Shown one piece after another: positions 1 through 7,374 of a stretch of 8,966 nucleotides of DNA. Source of the stretch: Planctomycetaceae bacterium. Its GTDB lineage: Bacteria; Planctomycetota; Planctomycetia; Pirellulales; UBA1268. The position numbers and the translations under genes are program-made. The stretch covers positions 1 to 8,966 of the forward strand of contig JABHNP010000076.1 of NCBI GenBank assembly GCA_018694455.1, in the 5' to 3' direction. Position 1 is the stretch's first letter, and every line of letters starts with the position of its first letter. The notes beneath the pieces were generated by a model. The model made no database searches. It was not told where the DNA came from and worked only from the letters and a program-made list of their open reading frames with translations.

Positions 1-838
1 CTGCAAGTTGTATCAGCAGTTCCTTGCGACGCTGCTGTATCACAGCGTTTGAAGAGAAGCTCAAAGCACCTGGTCGTAATCGGCCAAGAAATTCTACAGC
101 TGCTTGTGGCTTCAGCCAATCAACATGCCAATCACAGGCACCTGTTTGAGATAGATCAAGGATCAGTAATTCAAACGAGGCCGGCGTAAACTGCCAGGCA
201 TGTGCATCTCGATACATTTGATCACCACCAGCAATCTGTTCAAAAACAAGTTGAGATACTCCCGGCTCATGGGCAAATGCAAGTTCAGCAGCTGTTTCAC
301 CGGCTGCCCAACCCGGCCTGCCACCTAACGTCATCGAATACGAAATTTCATTGAAAAGAACCGCGGCGGTATGTATTTTCCGACTTTCGTGATGTGCAAG
401 TAAAACATCACCGGCAAACGAAGCTGGCCGAAAGAAGTCAAAGCACCATCGTTTGTCAGGAAGCGCAAAAATGAGCATGCCATCGTCACGAAGAAGCCGC
501 CGACAACTGTCAAGAAAGGCTAAAAGGTCGGGCATATGTTCAAGCACATGGGAAGCAACAATAGCATCAAAACTTCCCCACTCTTCAACAGGAAAAGCCT
601 CATGAAGATTTCCCTCCTGCCAGATGACGTCCACGTCTTCAATTTCATTGGCATCAATGACTGCCTTCTTATATTTAGCAAGCAAGCCTTCACGTGTGTC
701 ATGATCAACAACGCAGGTATTCCAGCCGTCTCGCTTCGGAACAAGTGGCCGAAACGATGCCCCGACTTCAACAATGCGTGACTCTTGAGAAATTCCTGCC
801 AGTAACGCGTCACTGCGCAGGCTGTCTGTTTCACTCAT
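1..838 (-). CDS. SAM-dependent methyltransferase, class I (3' end cut by the window edge)
   Basis: The minus strand from ATG 838 is open for 279 codons with no stop and runs off the left edge, so the C-terminus is missing. The fold is a class I (Rossmann) SAM methyltransferase of the Methyltransf_11/23 type. Motif I is IVEVGASFRPLVPK (residues 22-35), a form without the classical GxGxG. The acidic motif II end is VVDH (about 43-46). FDAIVASHVLEHMPD (90-104) is the motif IV/post-IV region, followed by DDGMLIFALPDKR (118-130). By recall, this EVG-FRP-VPK plus SHVLEHMPD pattern is typical of methyltransferases in O-antigen and exopolysaccharide loci, where they methylate sugars or cap chains; the actual substrate here is unknown. 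The start overlaps the stop of the GT4 gene by 8 bases (ATGAGTGA), so translation is probably coupled, and it is the third gene of the leftward operon. Confidence 0.85.
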   Translation of the reverse strand, partial: MSETDSLRSDALLAGISQESRIVEVGASFRPLVPKRDGWNTCVVDHDTREGLLAKYKKAVIDANEIEDVDVIWQEGNLHEAFPVEEWGSFDAIVASHVLEHMPDLLAFLDSCRRLLRDDGMLIFALPDKRWCFDFFRPASFAGDVLLAHHESRKIHTAAVLFNEISYSMTLGGRPGWAAGETAAELAFAHEPGVSQLVFEQIAGGDQMYRDAHAWQFTPASFELLILDLSQTGACDWHVDWLKPQAAVEFLGRLRPGALSFSSNAVIQQRRKELLIQLA

Positions 839-2012
839 AGGGTAGCGTTGCCTCAACGATTGCATCCGCAAATCGGTCCCAGCCATATTGACGTCGCACA
901 AAATCAGCATTTGCTTCTGCCACACTGGCATACTGCGATCTATCTCGTACGAGACGGATCGCCTCCTCAAGACCGGTATCCCAATCGTGTGCTGCACAAA
1001 GTCGCCCAGCATACTCACCGGCCATGGCTTTCGAAAACGGTACGGTCGGTGTTGCTACAGTCCATGTTCCAACTGCTGCTGCCTCAAAAAATTTAAGTTC
1101 GCTCTTACAGTTTGTAAAAACATTTTCTTGAAGCGGCGCAATGTTCACCTCCACTTCGGCGATCAGTCGCTGGAGATTCATCCAATCATGCAACGGCAGC
1201 CGATCAACCCGACCACTGTATTGTGCTAGCTCACCAATATCATCCATAAAGCCAACAATCCGAAAGCGAACATCTGGATGGCGATCAAGGATGCGACACA
1301 CAGACTTTATAACAATTTCAAAATCCTGCTTATGACTTGGAGTACCACTAAAATAGCCAATGGTGAGAGGACCATCGCTTGCGTATTGTCGGATTCGTTT
1401 GGCTGCTAGAAGATGATCCGAAACCTGTTGCTGGAGACGGTTCAGAAAATTGGGCACGATGCAAACCGGCCCCCGGACGACTTCTTCCATCCGCTCGGCT
1501 AAGCATTCATTCGTGGTAATACCACCGTCACAGAGTTTGGCAGTAGCTTCGATACGGCCAATATACGCAAACCACCAGTCGAGGTCTTCGTGTGACTTGC
1601 CTTGGGCAAGGGTATCAAGAATGAGGTGAACGTAGCGAGTATCAAACACGAGATCATCGCAATCAAATAAAATTCGAACCCCATGCGACCGAGCTGTCGC
1701 AATAAGCCTTGCTACATCTGCGTCATACCGCACCCGAGCAATAACGAGGGTGTCGATCTCTGCAAGCTGCGGCAAGAGCGCAGGAATATCTTTCAACTGA
1801 AACCAGGTAGCCGAAGTACGCCCGTGCCTGTCTGCACGAAGACTCTCAACCATGTTAAAGACACGATACCGATACGTACTGGTGTCTGGTTTTTCGTACA
1901 GCCAGGCAACACGAGGCCTTTCACCCTGAATCGAAGAGACTCGAGAATCAAGTGTTTCTCGTTCCCACGGTGGGTCATATACAAGTTCAGTGTTCAATAA
2001 AGAAGAAAACAT
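831..2012 (-). CDS. Glycosyltransferase, GT4-like (GT-B fold)
   Basis: This 393-residue protein looks like a complete retaining GT-B glycosyltransferase. The N-terminal domain begins with RPRVAWLYEKPDTSTYRYRV (32-51), the usual first strand plus acceptor-side loop, and includes FDCDDLVFD (116-124). The donor-binding domain starts at LTIGYFSGTPSHKQDF (216-231), continues through RFRIVGF (249-255), and has NIAPLQENVFTNCKSELKFF (290-309) followed by EAAAVG. That KSE-x4-E stretch sits where GT4 enzymes keep the glutamates that bind the nucleotide sugar. There is no signal peptide or obvious membrane segment, so it should act on the cytoplasmic side on a lipid-linked glycan. The ATG at 2012 lies 14 bases after the WsaF-like stop with no strong Shine-Dalgarno, and its stop overlaps the methyltransferase start, so it is the middle gene of an operon. 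The sugar transferred cannot be told from the sequence. Confidence 0.88.
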   Translation of the reverse strand: MFSSLLNTELVYDPPWERETLDSRVSSIQGERPRVAWLYEKPDTSTYRYRVFNMVESLRADRHGRTSATWFQLKDIPALLPQLAEIDTLVIARVRYDADVARLIATARSHGVRILFDCDDLVFDTRYVHLILDTLAQGKSHEDLDWWFAYIGRIEATAKLCDGGITTNECLAERMEEVVRGPVCIVPNFLNRLQQQVSDHLLAAKRIRQYASDGPLTIGYFSGTPSHKQDFEIVIKSVCRILDRHPDVRFRIVGFMDDIGELAQYSGRVDRLPLHDWMNLQRLIAEVEVNIAPLQENVFTNCKSELKFFEAAAVGTWTVATPTVPFSKAMAGEYAGRLCAAHDWDTGLEEAIRLVRDRSQYASVAEANADFVRRQYGWDRFADAIVEATLPYE

Positions 2013-2026
2013 ACGAGGCGATATAC

Positions 2027-3478
2027 CTACGGTGTAAGGTAGGCAGCGGTATCGCTGCCGTGGTCGAGTTTGCGACCAGACACAAGTTGAAGTTGTTGAG
2101 CAGGAGATTGCACTGCGACGCCACCAATGTAATGTGCTGCCATACGTTCAACGATGTCTTCGAGCGCCACCGTCCAGTCACGGCAGATACCGTCGGCTGC
2201 CATAGCTGCCGAACGAGCATCATTGTCACACGCCTTTTCGGCAAGTTCTTTGAGCCCGTCTACAAGCGACTGGTGATCGGTATCAGCCATAATAATATTG
2301 GCTGAATAGTTACTAAGATCTTGCTTACTACCGTGCCTATTCGTAAGCACAGCAGCTCCCGCAGCAGCAAGGTCGAGTGGTGGGTAGGACGGATGTGGCG
2401 TATCCATCAGAACGAATCCTGCATCTATTGTTCTTACAAAGGCGTTATACTCATCCCACGAGAGCCCCTCGACACGCTTTGGCTCCATTGCACAAGGAAA
2501 CTCGAGGTCGGGCACGTGGCTTCCAACGAGTTGGACTTCCCAATCACGCGGCGTAAACACACCCTGTAAAATTGCAGCAGAAAGTGCATCAAGCCCGGCA
2601 CAATAAAGATTTCGTGGATGATTCGGGCGAGCATAAAAAAATAACTGCCGCCGGGCAGTCGGCGAGGCTTGACGAGGCTTACTTTCTTTCTGGTGACCGG
2701 GGAAGGCCGGCTCGAAGGGGTATGAACGCTCGGCTAACCGAGGAATTGAATATGGCCCAGACGTCAGATGGTGATACAGCAGGTGTGTATTGATTGCTAC
2801 AAAGACACCTGGCTCCTGCAGCGTGTGCTGGCAACGCAGTCGCTCATCATTGAAGGGGTAAAACATTCGCTCATCTTCTTGCAAGATGTAGCACAGACGT
2901 TCTCTGTTGATACTCGATAATAGTGCCCGAGTTGTCCACCATGACGTTGAGAGAAAACAATCTTGCTCAGAAACAGAAAGGCTTCGGTTCCCGGATGGTG
3001 GAGTAAAAACCGCCTCAAACGGTTGCTGGAGTTCGATCTTGGCCGCTGATAAGACCTGCCCCAGAGCCCCTGCGTCAGGTGGCTCATTCAGGGTCGCTAA
3101 TCGAAGTGTTGCACCAAGCCGATTGGCAAGCAACGTGCCGAGAATAAGTGCCGTGCCAACACCGCCAAACAGTGATGATTTGCCAACGCTATCTGTGACA
3201 ACAGTGAGTCGAAGACGATCGTCTGGTATCGGGAAGATATTGACTGGCTGGTGACCACTACGTTGTTCGTCAAGCCATGCAGCCACGGTTTGTCGTTTTG
3301 CCCATACTTTCGGAATCTCTTTTGTCAGAAATGGCTGAACATCAGAAGTAGTTGTGTTTGATTTCTTCTCGCGCAATCGCAGTCGAAAACGTCGGTATCT
3401 TTCCTGAACTGCTTTGAGAAAAGAACCAAGCACAGGAACCCGTGACATTGTGTCACCAAAGATACGTCCAACTTTCAT
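2027..3478 (-). CDS. WsaF-type glycosyltransferase (rhamnosyltransferase-like)
   Basis: The 483-residue protein matches my recall of the WsaF family, named after the S-layer glycan rhamnosyltransferase of Geobacillus. After a basic N-terminal stretch (27-40, many Arg/Lys), the N-terminal domain opens with LRLTVVTDSVGKSSLFGGVG (89-108), where a glycine loop follows the first strand. It also carries CYILQEDERMFYP (196-208). The C-terminal domain has the two most telling signatures: QLFFYARPNHPRNLY (278-292) and TPHPSYPPLDLAAAGAAVLT (360-379), then SANIIMAD (392-399). These are the nucleotide-sugar binding parts of this GT-B family. It is the first gene of a leftward three-gene operon with the GT4 and methyltransferase genes. 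Rhamnose as donor sugar is inferred from the family only. The Shine-Dalgarno before ATG 3478 is weak; a second in-frame Met at residue 11 (MSRVP) is a possible alternative start. Confidence 0.82.
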   Translation of the reverse strand: MKVGRIFGDTMSRVPVLGSFLKAVQERYRRFRLRLREKKSNTTTSDVQPFLTKEIPKVWAKRQTVAAWLDEQRSGHQPVNIFPIPDDRLRLTVVTDSVGKSSLFGGVGTALILGTLLANRLGATLRLATLNEPPDAGALGQVLSAAKIELQQPFEAVFTPPSGNRSLSVSEQDCFLSTSWWTTRALLSSINRERLCYILQEDERMFYPFNDERLRCQHTLQEPGVFVAINTHLLYHHLTSGPYSIPRLAERSYPFEPAFPGHQKESKPRQASPTARRQLFFYARPNHPRNLYCAGLDALSAAILQGVFTPRDWEVQLVGSHVPDLEFPCAMEPKRVEGLSWDEYNAFVRTIDAGFVLMDTPHPSYPPLDLAAAGAAVLTNRHGSKQDLSNYSANIIMADTDHQSLVDGLKELAEKACDNDARSAAMAADGICRDWTVALEDIVERMAAHYIGGVAVQSPAQQLQLVSGRKLDHGSDTAAYLTP

Positions 3479-3553
3479 CGATGCTCTATCTGTCTAAGGA
3501 CAGGGGAAAGCAGCCGTTAGTTTGACTGCAAAATAATCACAACGAACGAACAG

Positions 3554-3583
3554 ATCATAAGCATAGGACTCCCAAATCGACAA
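3554..3583 (-). promoter_or_regulatory. Candidate sigma-70 promoter for the leftward WsaF/GT4/methyltransferase operon
   Basis: On the minus strand, TTGTCG (3583-3578) and TATGAT (3559-3554) are separated by 18 bases. They match the -35 and -10 consensus at 4/6 and 5/6. Transcription would start near 3547, leaving a leader of about 70 bases before ATG 3478. This is a pattern match only; the sigma preferences of the host are unknown. Confidence 0.3.
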
Positions 3584-3802
3584 CATTACTACCGGCATGG
3601 AAATTACAGGGCAATACAACGGCCAACGAGGAAGCAGACTTCAAGCGGGGCGAACAACAGACGTTCTCATCAACCAATCGGATAACCTCTCTGATTCTGA
3701 GGCTGAAGTCTCCGAACAGGGGACCAGAAACACTCCAAAATAGCATGGAATAGACCATGAAGGGTGAGACTTCACGCATTTTTCAATTGGTTATTCACTC
3801 TC

Positions 3803-3831
3803 TTTACATATTCTCTCGCTGGTAATTTATT
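3803..3831 (+). promoter_or_regulatory. Candidate promoter for the 3956 sulfotransferase
   Basis: TTTACA (3803-3808) and TTTATT (3826-3831) are separated by 17 bases. They match -35 at 5/6 and -10 at 4/6. The implied leader is about 118 bases and contains the short inverted repeat at 3887-3901. The region is AT-rich, so a chance match is quite possible. Confidence 0.22.
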
Positions 3832-3955
3832 GAACCGGATCATAGAAGCGTTGTAATTCTTGGGCTTCACAAAGAGACCGCCCCCTTGCTAGTTTCTAGC
3901 ACATGACTTTTAAACACCTTCGGGCATACGGACATCGTTTCCGCAGAGTCACTGG

Positions 3956-4921
3956 ATGACCACGACACACAGCACACGCTCATCTTCTTGTTGTCTGATT
4001 GTTACTGGCATGCATCGATCTGGTACATCTCTTATGGGGTCAATGCTCGTCGATGCAGGCATTCAATTTGGTGATCAACTCACCGATGCCGGACACGGCA
4101 ATCCGGGTGGCTTTTTCGAAGACTCTGTTATCTGCAGGATCCACGAACAATCCCTTGAAGCGAATGGTATTAACTCCCAAGGTTTCACAAACTGCAGCGA
4201 GCTGACATTCCCCCTGCCTACCCGGAAACAAGCCGAGGCAGACTCAGCAAGTCGTCGAAGTTCAAGTACTCACTGGGGGTGGAAGCAGCCACGAGCGACT
4301 CTTTTTCTTGATGAGTGGGCAACGATCGTACCAGAAGCCAAGTTCGTGCTTGTATTTCGACGACCGTGGGACGTTGTAGATTCTCTCTACCGACGCGGCG
4401 ACCATGTCTTTTTCCTACGACCTACGTTTGCACTCAAAGTCTGGGAAACCTACAACGCTGCGCTCCTCCATTTTGCAACACGGCATAAACACAGAAGCTA
4501 CTTAGTAGACGCCTCCCAACTCATAACTTCCCCCGCAGACGTTTTCAAATCTCTCGAGGAGTGGCTTCACGTTGACTTAAAGCCCTCATTCAAAAAACTG
4601 AAGCAAGAACAGCTTTCTTCTCTTGCTATAGGGCCCCGTGTTGAATTTATCAGAAAATTCGAACAAGAGGCCATGAGTGTTTACCTGAGACTCTGTGAGT
4701 TATCTGGCTCTCACCCAGCTGTTGAACCTTGGACAGATTCGATTGCACTATCAAATGACAGAATCGCAAATGACAGAATCGCAAATGACAGAATCGCAAA
4801 TGACAGAATCGCAAATGACAGAATCGCAAATGACAGAAGAGAGGTATTCTTTCGTGACTGGCAGCATTCGTCATCTGAAAAGCACAACCCGTGGCATCAC
4901 TTACAGAATGACGCCCCCTAA
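3956..4921 (+). CDS. PAPS-dependent sulfotransferase with C-terminal NDRIA repeats
   Basis: The 321-residue protein should move a sulfuryl group from PAPS to an acceptor, most likely a sugar hydroxyl given its neighbours. The 5'-phosphosulfate loop is LIVTGMHRSGTSLM (14-27). The following GNPGGFFED (48-56) is typical of bacterial sulfotransferases found near glycosyltransferase genes. HWGWKQPRATLFLDEW (106-121) is the conserved WGWK-x-PR segment; as I recall the family, an acidic residue is usual where Q111 stands. The 3'-phosphate-binding segment is LVFRRPWDVVDSLYRRG (132-148). Residues 267-291 are five exact copies of NDRIA, then a partial NDR, encoded by a perfect 15-base tandem repeat; the tail after it is hydrophilic. 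No signal peptide is seen, so it is cytoplasmic. It is a single-gene unit, divergent from the WsaF operon. ATG 3956 has only a weak Shine-Dalgarno, but an in-frame TAA lies a short way upstream and the P-loop follows closely, which supports this start. Confidence 0.88.
   Translation: MTTTHSTRSSSCCLIVTGMHRSGTSLMGSMLVDAGIQFGDQLTDAGHGNPGGFFEDSVICRIHEQSLEANGINSQGFTNCSELTFPLPTRKQAEADSASRRSSSTHWGWKQPRATLFLDEWATIVPEAKFVLVFRRPWDVVDSLYRRGDHVFFLRPTFALKVWETYNAALLHFATRHKHRSYLVDASQLITSPADVFKSLEEWLHVDLKPSFKKLKQEQLSSLAIGPRVEFIRKFEQEAMSVYLRLCELSGSHPAVEPWTDSIALSNDRIANDRIANDRIANDRIANDRIANDRREVFFRDWQHSSSEKHNPWHHLQNDAP
4753..4838 (+). repeat. Perfect 15-base tandem repeat, 5.7 copies, in frame in the sulfotransferase gene
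   Basis: The unit AAATGACAGAATCGC occurs five times without a single mismatch (4753-4827), then 11 bases of a sixth copy (4828-4838). Because 15 is divisible by three, copies can be gained or lost without a frameshift, each adding or removing one NDRIA. Identity at synonymous positions shows recent slippage or homogenisation rather than selection on the protein alone. Confidence 0.97.
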
Positions 4922-5220
4922 TACATCTCAAGAATACCGAAATTACTGCTGCGACAATAGCTTACTGCGTGTGTCATAAGCAGGCATCATGGCCTCACTG
5001 CTCCTGACCTTCATGAAGCATCGAAGAGCATCGCCCTGCACTGTTTGAACGACATTTCTCTTCGTCGTTCGAGTGTTCCCCTAAGGGCACGTTCGTCACG
5101 CATCGATAAAACTTCTCTCCTGAGCACAACACATGCGGGTACCCAAAAAAAACAGCAGCAGTCGCTTCGCACACAACGACAACGCCGTCCAAACACCTGG
5201 CGATCAGGCTGCACCACAGA
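4922..5220. other. Convergent spacer, 299 bases, no convincing gene or terminator
   Basis: This lies between the 3' ends of the sulfotransferase (plus) and the RgpF-like gene (minus). A plus-strand frame starting at 5045 and running antisense into the RgpF-like gene is low-complexity and unrecognised. A run of eight A (5145-5152, eight T on the minus strand) lies about 70 bases past the minus-strand stop. The bases before it form no good stem, so I do not call a terminator. GGGTACCC at 5137-5144 is a simple palindrome. Confidence 0.55.
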
Positions 5221-6144
5221 TCAAAAATATTTCAGCCGAGTTTTAGAACAACCGCGAGCCACTCTCATCAAATGTGCATCAATCAATGAAAGGTCGTAGT
5301 CGATTTCCTGACGATATGCCATTCGCTCGAGTTCGTTCCGGATAAAATCCAAGTCCAATCCGTAATGATTAACTACAAACGCGTTGACCTTCAAGAATGG
5401 AACCCCTAATTGAACCAGCCGTATCGGAGCCAACTCGCTCGGATTATTGATACGTCGCCTGGTCTTTTTTATCACTCGATATGAATGCCGAATATTTCTC
5501 CAGTTGAGATGTGGGGCAATTTCAAGAAATGAGAGGTTCGGCTTAATGCTGCCATCTGCAGAATCATAGATAGCACCGACATGGAAACCTGCCTCTCGGA
5601 ATTTTTCTGTCATTCCTATTTCGTAAGCATTGATAACATCATTTTTCTTATCGAGTGGCGTGATACTCTTCCAAAAAGAATCGAACACAGGAGAATGAAT
5701 CAGATTTCGACGCATGCCAAAAAACCAACTCTGCAGATGATTCGATGGCTCATGAGCCTTACGCTGTTTGGTTCCTTGTACCGAATGAACCATTCCCCAA
5801 AAATCAACTTCATCTAGACCTGGACTTTCCAAGACTGGGGCGAGATCAAAAAGTGGGCCGTACACACTATCGTTACAACAAATGATCTCATCAAATTGTC
5901 GGTAGTCTCCTAGTGACTCCATGCCTTTCTTCCAGCTACAAAAGTCATACCCTTTGTTCGGACGGCTGATAAAATGATCCACGTGTTGAGCAATACTTTC
6001 AGGCAATGCCGTGGCCGATGCTGACACTACAACGAGACAGTTCACAACTTCTCGATAACACTGGATCGCGTACTGCACGTGTGGATCGATAACACCGTCT
6101 CTGTCGTAATGTGCAAAGATAAGTGCTCGCTTGATTTGCTGCAT
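5221..6144 (-). CDS. RgpF-like rhamnan synthesis protein F family protein
   Basis: This 307-residue protein has the features of the RgpF (rhamnan synthesis protein F) family. They are ALIFAHYDRDGVIDPHV (7-23), RPNKGYDFCSWKKGM (61-75), DEIICCNDSVYGPLFDL (85-101), VDFWGMVHS (113-121), LQSWFFGMRR (137-146) and, near the end, GVPFLKVNAF (247-256). RgpF proteins take part in building rhamnose-glucose polysaccharide in streptococci, and relatives occur in many Gram-negative O-antigen loci, usually described as glycosyltransferases. The length covers the core domain; larger relatives carry extra glycosyltransferase domains absent here. It follows the GT2 gene by 23 bases in the same direction, with GAGG at 6156-6153 eight bases before the ATG, so the pair form an operon. 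Rhamnose specificity is inferred from the family name only. Confidence 0.87.
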   Translation of the reverse strand: MQQIKRALIFAHYDRDGVIDPHVQYAIQCYREVVNCLVVVSASATALPESIAQHVDHFISRPNKGYDFCSWKKGMESLGDYRQFDEIICCNDSVYGPLFDLAPVLESPGLDEVDFWGMVHSVQGTKQRKAHEPSNHLQSWFFGMRRNLIHSPVFDSFWKSITPLDKKNDVINAYEIGMTEKFREAGFHVGAIYDSADGSIKPNLSFLEIAPHLNWRNIRHSYRVIKKTRRRINNPSELAPIRLVQLGVPFLKVNAFVVNHYGLDLDFIRNELERMAYRQEIDYDLSLIDAHLMRVARGCSKTRLKYF

Positions 6145-6152
6145 CGCTATCG

Positions 6153-6156
6153 CCTC
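6153..6156 (-). promoter_or_regulatory. Ribosome binding site of the RgpF-like gene
   Basis: GAGG on the minus strand stands 8 bases before ATG 6144, inside the 23-base gap after the GT2 stop. It supports this start and independent initiation within the two-gene operon. Confidence 0.55.
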
Positions 6157-6167
6157 TAGATCAGTCC

Positions 6168-7172
6168 TTACGATGCTCGATGTCTTTGTATTCGTCTACG
6201 CAAGCCGTCTGCTCTACGATCCAGCCGATTCTTTATCTTCATCTCGGCAACTAGATTAGCAATCTTCGGGAATTGACCGAGTGTCCTCTCAGCGGCTTGA
6301 TAATTCTTTAAGCGTATATTTTTTCTTACATTCCGAAGACATGATTTCGCATGCCAACGAGCGCTCCGAGATGTCATGGCCCTCCGCAATTCAGCTGGAA
6401 AAGACGCTGAATTAATTGTGATCGCTTTTGCAATATCTGGCCATACCATGTCACTGGCAAGAAGCCTTGATGATTCACTTTGTTTATGCCTTCGATACAC
6501 GGCGAGAGCCTTCGGCTCATACCACACCGGAAACTTACCCGCTATTCTCACCCACATCTCCCAGTCCAAGGCCTGAATCAGATCAGGACGGAATCCTCCG
6601 ATCGCTGCATACGTTGTTTTCTTAACAACAACCGAAGGGCATTGGACTCTTTGCCGTTCACCTATTCGCGACAGCCACGTATCCAGCACCCCTCGCTGCC
6701 ATCGTAATCGTGATGTTTTCTTTACCACGCGACCCTTATCGTCGACTATCTTCGAACGACAGCAGGCCATCCCCAACCCTGGCTGCTCTTGAAATGCCTG
6801 CCACATTTGTTGATAGAACCCTCGTTCTACACGGTCATCCTGGTGCAACAGATGGACTAAGTCTGCTCTCGCAAGAGAGACTGCGTAATTCCAGTTCCCT
6901 GCAAGGCCGAGATTCTTACCTGACTTCACAAACTCTACCCGGTCAGCAAGACCAGATTCTTTGAGTAGCGACAACACGTCGACCGTACTCGATGCATCAT
7001 CAACAACCGTTATCTGCAGAGAGTCTTTCGAAAGATCAGTTCCATTTACAACTCGTCCATCGAATTGTTTCAAAACTGACTGAATCGCATCTAGTAGTGA
7101 TCGGGAGGGCTCGAATGTCGGAATCATTACAGAAAATTTTTCCTGTTTTTTGAATTCCTTCTCTCCCTTCAT
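6168..7172 (-). CDS. Glycosyltransferase family 2 (GT-A fold)
   Basis: With the ATG at 7172 this is a 334-residue inverting GT-A glycosyltransferase. FSVMIPTFEPSRSLLDAI (13-30) is the first strand and nucleotide loop. ITVVDDAS (54-61) holds the uracil-binding aspartates, and GKNLGLAGNWNYA (85-97) follows. LLHQDD (108-113) is the DxD-like metal and diphosphate site. ALDWEMWVRI (201-210) is the usual acidic catalytic-base segment. The C-terminal third is rich in Arg/Lys and ends in a very basic tail (about 309-334), which could bind the membrane face. A longer reading from TTG 7208 adds 12 residues, but ATG 7172 has GGAG five bases upstream and places the first strand normally, so it is preferred. 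It is the first gene of a leftward pair with the RgpF-like gene. Donor and acceptor sugars are unknown. Confidence 0.9.
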   Translation of the reverse strand: MKGEKEFKKQEKFSVMIPTFEPSRSLLDAIQSVLKQFDGRVVNGTDLSKDSLQITVVDDASSTVDVLSLLKESGLADRVEFVKSGKNLGLAGNWNYAVSLARADLVHLLHQDDRVERGFYQQMWQAFQEQPGLGMACCRSKIVDDKGRVVKKTSRLRWQRGVLDTWLSRIGERQRVQCPSVVVKKTTYAAIGGFRPDLIQALDWEMWVRIAGKFPVWYEPKALAVYRRHKQSESSRLLASDMVWPDIAKAITINSASFPAELRRAMTSRSARWHAKSCLRNVRKNIRLKNYQAAERTLGQFPKIANLVAEMKIKNRLDRRADGLRRRIQRHRAS

Positions 7173-7177
7173 TATTT

Positions 7178-7181
7178 CTCC
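7178..7181 (-). promoter_or_regulatory. Ribosome binding site that decides the GT2 start
   Basis: GGAG on the minus strand with a 5-base gap to ATG 7172 is the best Shine-Dalgarno in the window. It favours ATG 7172 over the upstream TTG at 7208. Confidence 0.7.
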
Positions 7182-7215
7182 GATCCAATCAAACCGTAAT
7201 GACCACAATCACACG

Positions 7216-7241
7216 ATTATGGTTCTTAATCAGATAACCAT
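7216..7241 (-). promoter_or_regulatory. Inverted repeat overlapping a -10-like box upstream of GT2
   Basis: ATGGTT (7219-7224) and AACCAT (7236-7241) form a perfect 6-base inverted repeat with an 11-base centre. On the minus strand CATAAT (7221-7216), a 5/6 match to a -10 box, overlaps one arm and would give a leader of roughly 37 bases before ATG 7172. No good -35 is present at the right distance, which would suit an activator-dependent promoter or chance. Confidence 0.15.
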
Positions 7242-7320
7242 GGCCGCCCATAGGTACTTCCACATTCTTCTTGCATTCACACCCAAATCACAATGACTAC
7301 GCACAGCAAAAACTAACCAC

Positions 7321-7374
7321 ACTGAGCAAGAACACTGAGCAAGAACACTGAGCAAGAACACTGAGCAAGAACAC
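7321..7374. repeat. Perfect 13-base tandem repeat, four copies, intergenic
   Basis: ACTGAGCAAGAAC is repeated four times without mismatch (7321-7372), with the first two bases of a further copy after it. The unit is not a multiple of three and lies in the divergent spacer about 150 bases upstream of the GT2 start and 350 bases upstream of the double sulfotransferase. It is unrelated to the 15-base coding repeat apart from a loosely similar TGA-CA-AGAA core. Confidence 0.97.

Larger units (their letters stand above)
3479..3955. other. Divergent spacer, 477 bases, no convincing gene
   Basis: This stretch separates two divergent units and must hold the promoters of both. I see no recognisable coding sequence: a plus-strand frame at 3597-3743 (48 codons) and a longer minus-strand frame at 3555-3779 resemble nothing and lack ribosome binding sites. 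A small perfect inverted repeat TGCTAG-TTT-CTAGCA lies at 3887-3901, about 55 bases before the sulfotransferase start. It has no T-run, so it is not a typical terminator. Confidence 0.6.

Noticed and set aside
520..834. Minus-strand frame of 104 codons
   Set aside because: It overlaps the methyltransferase frame that starts at ATG 838 and shows clear SAM motifs; the 104-codon frame has no recognisable content.
3597..3743. Plus-strand 48-codon frame in the first divergent spacer
   Set aside because: It has an ATG but no ribosome binding site and no recognisable sequence; I treat it as chance.
4756..4838. NDRIA repeats as a pentapeptide-repeat (quadrilateral helix) domain
   Set aside because: The pentapeptide-repeat family needs Leu or Phe at the centre of A(D/N)LXX; here that position is Asp, and only five copies exist.
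4650..4931. Antisense frame with repeated RFCHL
   Set aside because: It is only the reverse reading of the 15-base repeat inside the sulfotransferase gene; the plus-strand frame carries the real domains.
5137..5152. GGGTACCC followed by eight A as a terminator
   Set aside because: The palindrome has no loop, and on the plus strand the run is A rather than T; on the minus strand the T-run comes before the palindrome, not after it.
5045..5299. Plus-strand frame of 84 codons in the convergent spacer
   Set aside because: Low-complexity, rich in Arg, Ser and Gln, runs antisense into the RgpF-like gene, and has no family signature.
7173..7208. Longer GT2 protein from TTG 7208
   Set aside because: ATG 7172 has GGAG at an ideal distance and places the first strand normally; the 12 extra residues look unrelated to the fold.
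7321..7374. CRISPR array or phage attachment site
   Set aside because: The 13-base units are directly adjacent with no spacers, and no cas, integrase or tRNA gene is nearby.
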